Shown here piece by piece: positions 56,716-64,000 of a DNA stretch of 64,000 nt. The notes beneath the pieces are model-generated. The model made no database searches, was not told the DNA's origin, and saw only the letters and a list, made by a program, of their open reading frames with translations. The stretch is from contig NZ_JAIVKU010000003.1 in the NCBI RefSeq assembly GCF_020524165.1, forward strand, positions 204,135-268,134, written 5' to 3'. The stretch comes from Guptibacillus hwajinpoensis. GTDB lineage: Bacteria; Bacillota; Bacilli; Bacillales; Guptibacillaceae. The translations under genes and the position numbers were made by a program. Numbering within the stretch: the first letter of the stretch is position 1; each line of letters opens with the position of its first letter.

Positions 56716-57722
56716 ATGACGTTGGGAATTACCAGGAGAAATATAACGTTCATGTCGTAAAAGCAATGGAGAATTTGCTGGAGGCAGTCCACAGGACCCC
56801 ACTTCAGCAATCAACAACGCTTAATGATTATACGAATAAAGATGTCTTCTTGAAGATGGAAAACCTTCAGCGAACGGGTTCCTTTAAACTTCGAGGTGCA
56901 TATAACAAAGTCGCATCGTTAACAGATATTGAGGCAGCTCGAGGGATTGTAGCAGCTTCAGCTGGTAATCATGCTCAGGGAGTGGCGCTTTCCGCAAGAG
57001 AGCGTGGGATAAAAGCAAAAATCTATATGCCCATTCACACGCCAACAAGTAAAATTGAGGCGACCCGAGCTTATGGAGCAGAAGTCGTTCTTGAAGGAGA
57101 ATCGTATAACGAAGCGTTTAATGGAGCAGATCGGGAGCGTGTTGAAAAAGGAGCTACATTCGTTCACGCCTTCGATGATCCTGAGGTAATGGCTGGGCAG
57201 GGAACAGTTGCGCTCGAAATGATGCAGCAATGTCCTGACTTAGATACGATTCTCGTTCCTGTTGGAGGGGGAGGATTATTAGCTGGAATGGCAATGGCGA
57301 TTAAGTCATATTTTCCTCATGTGAAAATGATCGGCGTCCAGGCTTCAGAAGCATCTGCGACATGGAATCGGTTTAAAGGTACTGGTCCTCTCGTTCTTCA
57401 ATCAGTGAAATCAATTGCAGATGGCATTTCTGTAAAGGAAGCAGGAACAGTAACGTATCCGATTATCGAAGAGCTTGTTGACGATATGATGACGGTTTCT
57501 GAAGAAGAAATTGCCGCTGCAATTGTCTTTATGCTCGAGAGACATAAAACACTAGTAGAAGGTGCTGGAGCAGCATCTGTCGCTGCTGTTTTATGCAAAT
57601 CAAACCGTTTAGAAGGTAGTAAAATTGGTGCTGTTGTCAGTGGAGGAAACGCTGATCTTGAAAAATTATCTCTCTACAAACAGCTCTCTCAACGAGCAAA
57701 AACCATCAGGCGGATCAGCTGA
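56712..57722 (+). CDS. ilvA: threonine deaminase, short form without regulatory domain
   Basis: A 336-residue fold-II PLP enzyme. The PLP lysine is in RTGSFKLRGAYNKVASL, the glycine loop is VPVGGGGLLAGMAMAI, and ASAGNHAQGVALSARERG is present. It makes 2-ketobutyrate for isoleucine. B. subtilis IlvA is about 420 residues with a C-terminal regulatory domain; that domain is absent here, as in TdcB-type enzymes. The GTG start at 56712 overlaps the leuD stop. Last gene of the operon. Confidence 0.93.
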   Translation: MNDVGNYQEKYNVHVVKAMENLLEAVHRTPLQQSTTLNDYTNKDVFLKMENLQRTGSFKLRGAYNKVASLTDIEAARGIVAASAGNHAQGVALSARERGIKAKIYMPIHTPTSKIEATRAYGAEVVLEGESYNEAFNGADRERVEKGATFVHAFDDPEVMAGQGTVALEMMQQCPDLDTILVPVGGGGLLAGMAMAIKSYFPHVKMIGVQASEASATWNRFKGTGPLVLQSVKSIADGISVKEAGTVTYPIIEELVDDMMTVSEEEIAAAIVFMLERHKTLVEGAGAASVAAVLCKSNRLEGSKIGAVVSGGNADLEKLSLYKQLSQRAKTIRRIS

Positions 57723-57734
57723 TGGTTTTCTCTT
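57698..57734 (+). terminator. terminator of the ilv-leu operon
   Basis: AAAACCATCAG and CTGATGGTTTT arms; the ilvA stop codon lies in the right arm. Confidence 0.88.
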
Positions 57735-57783
57735 GTCTACACCAAACTTTAATATTTGATTATTGTGACTTTTTGCTCAGTAA

Positions 57784-57812
57784 TTGACACTCACAAAGTA
57801 CCATGCTAGAAT
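57784..57812 (+). promoter_or_regulatory. promoter of metNPQ
   Basis: TTGACA (57784-57789), a 17-nt spacer, TAGAAT (57807-57812), upstream of the second S-box. Confidence 0.8.
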
Positions 57813-57857
57813 TCAATTTAGCACTTAACCACAGTAAAGTAATCTAAATTTTATAAT

Positions 57858-57968
57858 CTCTTATTCAGAGAGGTGGAGGGACTGGCCCTATGAAGCCCGG
57901 CAACCGTCAAACGACTCGTTTGAAAAGGTGCCAATTCCTGCAAAGCGATTGCTTTGAGAAATGAGAGG
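57858..57968 (+). ncRNA. SAM-I (S-box) riboswitch upstream of metN
   Basis: AGAGGTGGAGGGACTGGCCC, TATGAAGCCCGGCAACC, AAGGTGCCAATTCCTGC and P1 arms CTCTTA / TGAGAG. The core is nearly the same as in the metX riboswitch, with different P3 and P4 helices. Confidence 0.97.
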
Positions 57969-57985
57969 AAGACATTGATTAATGA

Positions 57986-58021
57986 CATGCCTTTCTACTC
58001 AAAGTAGAAGGGCATTTTTTA
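57986..58021 (+). terminator. S-box terminator
   Basis: ATGCCTTTCTACT and AGTAGAAGGGCAT arms followed by T6. Confidence 0.92.
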
Positions 58022-58125
58022 TATTGCTTTTTTAAGTGCTTAAAGGTGAAGAATAAAAGCATGGGGCTGAAGTCCTTTTTCAGGAAGCTGGTACAACATG
58101 CAAATGCATAAAGGATGTGAGACAT

Positions 58126-59148
58126 GTGATTGAGCTAAAAGGCATTAATAAAACCTTCTTTTCAAAGTCAGGGAAGGTACAGGCCGTGAAGGACGTTAAC
58201 CTTTCAATTAAAAAAGGCGAAATATTCGGTGTGATTGGATACAGTGGTGCCGGAAAGAGTACGCTAATCCGGATGCTCAACCTGCTTGAGAGGCCGACGG
58301 ATGGTACGGTCACGGTGGCAGGGAATAATTTATCTTCTCTAAAAGGAAAAGATCTTCGTGCAGCGAGACAGGAAATCGGCATGATCTTTCAGCACTTTAA
58401 CATCCTTTGGTCACGAACGGTTCGCGACAACATTGCGTTCCCACTTGAGATATCCGGAGTTTCTAAAGAGAAACGAATGAAGCGTGTCGATGAATTAATC
58501 AAGCTTGTAGGGCTAGAAGGGAGAGAAGCCGCTTATCCGTCACAGTTAAGTGGAGGACAAAAGCAGCGGGTTGGTATTGCACGAGCGCTCGCTAATAATC
58601 CTAAAGTTCTCCTTTGTGATGAAGCCACTTCTGCTCTAGATCCTAAAACGACAGATAGTATTCTTGAGCTTCTAACAGAAATTAATCAGAAGTTAGGTCT
58701 CACGATCGTGTTAATCACTCATGAAATGCACGTTATTCGTAAAATCTGTCATCGGGTGGCAGTGATGGAGAACGGTAGGGTTGTTGAGAAAGGTTCAGTA
58801 CTTGAAGTCTTTCATCACCCACAAGAAGAGATTACGAAAGATTTCGTAAATCAGTTGAGTGAGCCTGAAGAAATGAAGGAATCGATTGCACATCTAGCTG
58901 TAAGTCAGGATGGTGAACTCGTCCAGTTCACGTTCCTCAAGGGTAAAACCGGATCACCGCTTGTGACAGAGTTAATTCGTCAATTTGATATTGAAGTGAA
59001 CATTATTCAAGGGAAAATCTCTCATACGCAAGATGGTCCATATGGAAAGCTATCTGTCTTTCTTAAAGGAGAACCAGCTGTCATTGAAAGTGCGCTGAAA
59101 TATGTTCGTGAGCAAGGAGTAGAAGCGGAGGTGATTACGAATGATTGA
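58126..59148 (+). CDS. metN: methionine ABC transporter ATP-binding protein
   Basis: A 340-residue ATPase with Walker A GYSGAGKST, signature LSGGQKQRVGIA, Walker B VLLCDEATSALD and a C-terminal NIL domain (about 265-340), the methionine-sensing part that blocks import. AAAGGATG favours GTG 58126 (M-I-E-L-K) over GTG 58117. Overlaps metP by 8 bp. Confidence 0.95.
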   Translation: MIELKGINKTFFSKSGKVQAVKDVNLSIKKGEIFGVIGYSGAGKSTLIRMLNLLERPTDGTVTVAGNNLSSLKGKDLRAARQEIGMIFQHFNILWSRTVRDNIAFPLEISGVSKEKRMKRVDELIKLVGLEGREAAYPSQLSGGQKQRVGIARALANNPKVLLCDEATSALDPKTTDSILELLTEINQKLGLTIVLITHEMHVIRKICHRVAVMENGRVVEKGSVLEVFHHPQEEITKDFVNQLSEPEEMKESIAHLAVSQDGELVQFTFLKGKTGSPLVTELIRQFDIEVNIIQGKISHTQDGPYGKLSVFLKGEPAVIESALKYVREQGVEAEVITND

Positions 59149-59809
59149 ATCACTTTTTCCGAATGTGAATTGGGAATCGATGTGGGAAGCTACCGTTCAA
59201 ACAGCTTACATGACGGCAATCTCCGTTCTAGCAACGTTTATTCTTGGTATTCTGCTTGGATTATTATTGTTTCTAACTGGAAGAGGTAATATATGGGAGA
59301 ATAAGTTTGTGAATAGCATTATTGCTGGAATTGTAAACTTATTCCGCTCCATACCGTTTATCATATTAATCATTTTACTCATTCCGCTTTCTGTTTATAT
59401 TATAGGAACGATGCTTGGAGCGAATGCAGCTCTACCAGCACTAATTGCAGGTGCAGCACCATTTTATGCACGAATGGTTGAAATTGCCCTCCGGGAAGTG
59501 GACAAAGGAGTGATTGAAGCTTCTCAGTCAATGGGCGCATCAAACGGGGAAATAATTTTCAAAGTTCTTCTTCCTGAAGCAATGCCAGCCCTAATCTCGG
59601 GTATTACTGTTACAGCGATTGCGCTTGTGAGCTACACCGCAATGGCTGGTGTGGTTGGTGCAGGTGGACTTGGGAACCTCGCTTACCTTGAAGGGTTTCA
59701 AAGAAATAATCCTGACGTAACGCTCGTTGCGACAGTTTTAATATTGGTTATTGTTGCGATCCTTCAGATTGCTGGAGATGTAGCAACGAGAGTTATAGAT
59801 AAAAGATAA
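59141..59809 (+). CDS. metP: methionine ABC transporter permease
   Basis: A 222-residue MetI-type permease with about five spans and the ATPase-docking segment EASQSMGASNGEIIFKVLLP (EAA loop). Start overlaps metN. Its last codons (I-D-K-R-stop) lie in the AGATAAA tandem repeat. Confidence 0.95.
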   Translation: MIESLFPNVNWESMWEATVQTAYMTAISVLATFILGILLGLLLFLTGRGNIWENKFVNSIIAGIVNLFRSIPFIILIILLIPLSVYIIGTMLGANAALPALIAGAAPFYARMVEIALREVDKGVIEASQSMGASNGEIIFKVLLPEAMPALISGITVTAIALVSYTAMAGVVGAGGLGNLAYLEGFQRNNPDVTLVATVLILVIVAILQIAGDVATRVIDKR

Positions 59810-59822
59810 AAGATAAAAGATA
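59797..59822 (+). repeat. AGATAAA tandem repeat
   Basis: Three full AGATAAA units plus AGATA cover the metP stop codon and the first bases of the metP-metQ gap. Confidence 0.85.
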
Positions 59823-59841
59823 TAAAAAAGGAGAGAAAAAC

Positions 59842-60681
59842 ATGAAGAAATTTTTATCCTTAATTGCCGTACTTACTCTTGCTGTACTTGCAGCGTGTGG
59901 TAACAATGGTGGAAACAGTGAAGGTTCTGGAGACGGCGAAGATTCAAAGAAAATCGTAGTAGGTGCTTCAAACATTCCACACGCTGAAATTCTTGAAGAA
60001 GCAAAACCGATGCTTGAAGAAAAAGGTGTGGAGCTAGAAATTAAAACGTTCCAGGATTACATTTTACCGAATAAGACACTTGCGAATGGTGAATTAGATG
60101 CAAACTACTTCCAAACGATCCCTTATATGGAGTTGCAAATGGAAGAAAACGATAATTATGATTTTGTGAACGCTGGAGGCATTCACATTGAGCCAATCGG
60201 TGTTTATTCACAAGATTATAAGAGCTTAGATGAGCTTCCGGATGGTGCTCAGATTATTATGAGTAACTCTGTTTCTGACCATGGACGCATGCTTTCTTTA
60301 CTTGAAGCACAAGGACTTATCACACTAAAAGAAGGCGTGAAAGCTTCGGATGCAACAGTAGAAGATATTGCAGAAAACCCTAAAAACATTGAATTTAAGA
60401 CAGACGTCGAAGCTTCCCTTCTTCCGCAGATTTACCAGCAAGGTGAAGGCGACGCTGTTATGATCAATACAAACTATGCGATTGACGCAGGTCTAAACCC
60501 GCAAGAAGATGCGATTGCTCTTGAAGATTCAGACTCACCTTACGTAAACGTGATTACTGTGAACAAAGGTGATGAAGATAATGAAGCCATTCAAGAATTA
60601 GTTGATGTGCTGCATTCTGATGAAATTCAGAGCTTTATTGAAGAAGAATATGATGGTGCTGTCGTACCAGTAGACGAATAA
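59842..60681 (+). CDS. metQ: methionine-binding lipoprotein
   Basis: A 279-residue NLPA-family lipoprotein with signal MKKFLSLIAVLTLAVLAACG (lipobox LAAC, Cys19). VVGASNIPHAEILEEAKPML and NELDANYFQTIPYME-like segments form the methionine-binding site. AAAAAGGAGAG precedes the ATG. Delivers methionine to MetNP. Confidence 0.95.
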   Translation: MKKFLSLIAVLTLAVLAACGNNGGNSEGSGDGEDSKKIVVGASNIPHAEILEEAKPMLEEKGVELEIKTFQDYILPNKTLANGELDANYFQTIPYMELQMEENDNYDFVNAGGIHIEPIGVYSQDYKSLDELPDGAQIIMSNSVSDHGRMLSLLEAQGLITLKEGVKASDATVEDIAENPKNIEFKTDVEASLLPQIYQQGEGDAVMINTNYAIDAGLNPQEDAIALEDSDSPYVNVITVNKGDEDNEAIQELVDVLHSDEIQSFIEEEYDGAVVPVDE

Positions 60682-60684
60682 GAA

Positions 60685-60719
60685 AAAAAGGTTCTCCGTC
60701 ATTTGACGGAGAACCTTTT

Positions 60720-60722
<3 letters not shown>
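60685..60722. terminator. shared terminator of metNPQ and ldh
   Basis: AAAAAGGTTCTCCGTCA and TGACGGAGAACCTTTTT arms, perfect, with A/T runs on both sides. Confidence 0.95.
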
Positions 60723-61697
<975 letters not shown>

Positions 61698-61732
61698 TCA
61701 TAAGCATCATAACGTATCCCTATAGGAATAAG

Positions 61733-61748
61733 TGTGACTTACATCACA
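61733..61748. promoter_or_regulatory. Rex/Fnr-type operator upstream of ldh
   Basis: TGTGACTTACATCACA is a perfect TGTGA-N6-TCACA palindrome. Both Bacillus Fnr (TGTGA-N6-TCACT) and Rex (TTGTGA-N6-TCACAA) bind such sites. The position suits redox or oxygen control of ldh. Confidence 0.7.
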
Positions 61749-61848
61749 TGTAAGCGATACAAAAACATTTTTGAAGAAAAGAATGGATAGCATGGTTAGC
61801 CACTTCTCATACTAGGATGGATGATAATGATAAAAGGAGGCCTGTGTT

Positions 61849-62220
61849 TTGAAACAGGAACAAGAATTTAACAATTTCGCAGAAGCAGCGTTACATGATT
61901 ATAAAGAAGGATTAGGAATGTTTACTGAAAAAATGCCTCAGCTCGCTAAAAAGTATTCAGCGTTTACAGAAGCCTGTTTTAAAGAGGGAGAAGTGAGTCA
62001 AAAAGAGAAGCAGATGATTGCTCTTGGAATTTCGATTTTTTCACAGGATGAGTATTGTATTATTTATCATACGAAGGGCTGTTTGGATCAAGGTTGCTCC
62101 GAGCAAGAGATCCTTGAAACGGTAGGTGTTACTGCAGCTTTCGGCGGTGGTGCTGCCATGAGTCAGGCTGTTACTCTTGTGCAAGAATGTATGAAAGATC
62201 TAAACCAGCCGAAGCACTAA
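61849..62220 (+). CDS. yurZ: carboxymuconolactone decarboxylase-like protein YurZ
   Basis: A 123-residue AhpD/CMD-family helical protein. EGEVSQKEKQMIALGISIFS, EYCIIYHTKGCLDQGCSEQE and GGGAAMSQA are typical, but the active-site CxxC of AhpD is only YC...HTKGC here. The start is TTG behind AAAAGGAGG. It lies between the met genes and suf genes as in B. subtilis. Function unknown. Confidence 0.88.
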   Translation: MKQEQEFNNFAEAALHDYKEGLGMFTEKMPQLAKKYSAFTEACFKEGEVSQKEKQMIALGISIFSQDEYCIIYHTKGCLDQGCSEQEILETVGVTAAFGGGAAMSQAVTLVQECMKDLNQPKH

Positions 62221-62451
62221 GCAAATCAAGTTTCTTCCTTTATAATATGTTTGTCTTTAAAAGAAATTGTATGAGGGTGGATTTGGAAGAAAAGGTAAGA
62301 ATCGATGTTTTTTAACTATTCAGAACAAGTTTCATCCTTCTTTACCTGCTCTCATCCCTTTATATGCTGTTTGTAGACTGTTGATGTAACGTGGTAAAGT
62401 ATCTCTTGTAAGTAAAACGATAATTGAAAGGATTGATTCATTATTAGCCCC

Positions 62452-62628
62452 ATGCGGTTAAACCACACACCTGAAATGGAAAAGGCGATGTACCAGTCTC
62501 ACGGAGTAGGTTATGCAGAATACAGCCGTAATTTCAACAAGCGTATGCAAGTCGAACGAGAACGTGAGATGGATCACCGTCAGAGTCTCAAAATGGTTAG
62601 TGAATTCGACCGTAAACTATCTAGATGA
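62452..62628 (+). CDS. small basic protein, unknown function
   Basis: The 58-residue frame (MRLNHTPEMEKAMYQSHGVG, then YAEYSRNFNKRMQVERERE) is rich in charged residues and followed by a strong terminator. The only good ribosome site, AAAGGA at 62427-62432, is too far from ATG 62452. It would suit an ATT codon at 62440 or 62443, as in infC-type starts. Either the start is ATT or translation is weak. No family recognised. Confidence 0.6.
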   Translation: MRLNHTPEMEKAMYQSHGVGYAEYSRNFNKRMQVEREREMDHRQSLKMVSEFDRKLSR

Positions 62629-62657
62629 ATCAGCATCCAAAATAACGATGATATACG

Positions 62658-62688
62658 AAAAACCAGTCTTTCTAGACTGGTTTTTTTG
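62658..62688 (+). terminator. Rho-independent terminator
   Basis: AAAACCAGTC and GACTGGTTTT arms followed by T. Confidence 0.92.
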
Positions 62689-62750
62689 TATGAAGCTTTC
62701 TTGCTCATTCCGTTGTAGGTGTCTGGATTAAATGGTAGGCTAAGGAGGGT

Positions 62751-62816
62751 ATGAAACGAAAAAATAATCGATTCATTCTCATTTTGAATAGCAAACCAAT
62801 TCGTAGCGAACGCTAG
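62751..62816 (+). CDS. possible 21-residue peptide
   Basis: ATG after AAGGAGGGT opens a frame MKRKNNRFILILNSKPIRSE R-stop. The ribosome site is nearly touching the ATG, so this is doubtful. The rest of the 62690-62974 gap holds the suf promoter and no other gene. Confidence 0.25.
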   Translation: MKRKNNRFILILNSKPIRSER

Positions 62817-62906
62817 AAAGTATGATCCCTGCGTTCCTTGATAATAGTTTGGATTTGTTATAAAATAAGAATGAAAATAGATTGAGAATGACTCAGCACA
62901 CATTCC

Positions 62907-62934
62907 TTGACATACACCTTATAGGTACTACAAT
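62907..62934 (+). promoter_or_regulatory. suf operon promoter
   Basis: TTGACA (62907-62912), a 16-nt spacer, TACAAT (62929-62934). It lies 41 bp before the sufC ATG. Confidence 0.75.
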
Positions 62935-62974
62935 AAGGAAGGAATAGTATAAACGTTATTGGAGGTATTCACAA

Positions 62975-63760
62975 ATGGCAGCATCAACTCTAAAGATTGA
63001 GAATCTTCATGTTTCCATTGAGGGAAAAGAGATTATCAAAGGATTAAACCTTGAAATAAATGGTGGAGAAATCCACGCAGTAATGGGGCCGAACGGTACA
63101 GGTAAATCTACCTTAGCTTCAGCAATTATGGGCCATCCGAAATACGAAATCACTGAAGGCAGTGTCTTCCTTGATAATGAAGATGTACTTGAAATGGAAG
63201 TTGATGAGCGTGCAAAAGCTGGACTCTTCCTTGCAATGCAGTACCCTAGTGAAGTAAGTGGCGTAACAAACGCTGATTTCCTTCGTTCTGCAATCAATGC
63301 TCGTCGCGAAGAAGGCGATGAAATTTCTCTAATGAAATTCATCAAAAAGCTAGACGGTAAAATGGCAGAACTTGATATGGGTGAAGAATTCGCACAGCGT
63401 TACCTTAACGAAGGTTTCTCTGGTGGTGAGAAGAAGCGTAACGAAATTCTTCAGCTTATGATGCTTGAACCAAAGATTGCTGTTCTTGACGAAATTGACT
63501 CCGGTCTTGATATCGACGCACTTAAAGTTGTTTCTAAAGGTGTAAACGCAATGCGCAATGAAAGCTTCGGTTGCTTAATTATCACTCACTATCAGCGTCT
63601 GTTGAATTACATTACACCGGACAAAGTACACGTAATGATGCAGGGTCGTATTGTAAAATCTGGTGGTGCAGAACTAGCACAGCGCCTTGAAGCAGAAGGC
63701 TATGATTGGATTAAAGAAGAACTTGGCATTAAAGACGAAACAGTTGGTCAAGAAGCGTAA
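62975..63760 (+). CDS. sufC: Fe-S cluster assembly ATPase SufC
   Basis: A 261-residue ABC-type ATPase. Walker A is GPNGTGKST, the signature [13 protein letters not shown], Walker [15 protein letters not shown] and the switch ITHYQRLL. It forms the SufBCD scaffold for Fe-S cluster building. GGAGG precedes the ATG; sufD follows after 18 bp. Confidence 0.97.
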   Translation: MAASTLKIENLHVSIEGKEIIKGLNLEINGGEIHAVMGPNGTGKSTLASAIMGHPKYEITEGSVFLDNEDVLEMEVDERAKAGLFLAMQYPSEVSGVTNADFLRSAINARREEGDEISLMKFIKKLDGKMAELDMGEEFAQRYLNEGFSGGEKKRNEILQLMMLEPKIAVLDEIDSGLDIDALKVVSKGVNAMRNESFGCLIITHYQRLLNYITPDKVHVMMQGRIVKSGGAELAQRLEAEGYDWIKEELGIKDETVGQEA

Positions 63761-63778
63761 GCAGTAAGGAGGATGACA

Positions 63779-64000
63779 ATGTCAGTGGATACGAAAATTG
63801 CATTCGATCAAGAATACATTAAAGCTTATTCAGAAAAACGTCAGGAGCCGAAATGGATGGCTGCCCTACGTTTGAAGGCGTTAGAGAAGTCAGAGAATCT
63901 TCCTATGCCGAAACCTGATAAAACAAAGATTGATAAATGGAACTTTACTTCATTTAAACATGATGTAGCTGGAGAAGCGATTTCATCACTAGAAGATCTT
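63779..64000 (+). CDS. sufD: Fe-S cluster assembly protein SufD (5' part)
   Basis: The first 74 codons are inside the window and the gene runs off its end. MSVDTKIAFDQEYIKAYSEK, then RQEPKWMAALRLKALEKSE and PKPDKTKIDKWNFTSF are typical of SufD N-termini. GTAAGGAGGATGACA precedes the ATG. Order sufC-sufD is as in B. subtilis sufCDSUB. Confidence 0.93.
   Translation, partial: MSVDTKIAFDQEYIKAYSEKRQEPKWMAALRLKALEKSENLPMPKPDKTKIDKWNFTSFKHDVAGEAISSLEDL

Overview
The window reads as a chromosomal segment of an aerobic, moderately AT-rich Bacillaceae bacterium (Bacillus sensu lato). The grounds are Bacillus-type regulatory RNAs (two SAM-I riboswitches and a T-box), sites matching FadR, CcpA, Fur and Rex/Fnr consensus, strong GGAGG ribosome sites with frequent TTG/GTG starts, SigI-RsgI, and gene order shared with the B. 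subtilis yus/yur region (fadM-N-A-E, yusI, gcvH, yusG, yusF, yusE, metNPQ, yurZ, sufCD). No phage, insertion sequence, CRISPR array, rRNA or tRNA gene was seen. The species cannot be named from the sequence.

Layout. 0-2.6 kb: manA with an orphan HPr, a patch of decayed genes (an ACT-domain protein and paiA), then intact paiB. 2.7-5.7 kb: an IclR-MFS-UPF0303 operon and a small hydrophilic protein gene. 5.8-11.2 kb: three lipoproteins. Two of them lie behind a near-perfect Fur box, and one of those fuses a beta-propeller to a di-haem cytochrome c. 11.3-20.6 kb: housekeeping and accessory genes (Nudix, a TetR-linked ABC exporter, MOSC, HU, GNAT, PhoH, an intracellular subtilisin, a cupin) and two small proteins resembling FbpA and FbpB. 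A cloverleaf-like palindromic element lies at 19.6-19.8 kb. 20.7-29.5 kb: a K+ channel, a five-gene ECF-sigma/ABC operon, haemolysin III and a CrtI-like oxidoreductase.

30-41 kb: the fatty-acid beta-oxidation cluster. fadNAE follows a perfect FadR operator. Then come yusI, gcvH, yusG, peroxiredoxin, DksA-like, Toprim and thioredoxin genes. 41-47 kb: sigI-rsgI, a cytosolic TlpA-like protein and metX-metY under a SAM-I riboswitch. 47-58 kb: the branched-chain amino acid operon ilvE-[T-box]-ilvB-ilvN-ilvC-leuA-leuB-leuC-leuD-ilvA. Its leuD appears to start with CTG, and its threonine deaminase lacks the C-terminal regulatory domain. 58-64 kb: metNPQ under a second SAM-I riboswitch, ldh, yurZ, a small conserved-looking ORF, sufC and the 5' part of sufD.

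How the parts work together. Methionine supply is covered by synthesis (MetX/MetY) and uptake (MetNPQ), each gated by SAM. Branched-chain amino acid synthesis is gated by a T-box downstream of ilvE and by a likely CcpA site, which ties it to carbon status. Fatty-acid degradation is gated by FadR and lactate dehydrogenase by a Rex/Fnr-type palindrome. The least explained parts are the Fur-box lipoprotein/cytochrome operon, the ECF-sigma/ABC operon with its candidate autoregulated promoter, and the cloverleaf element.
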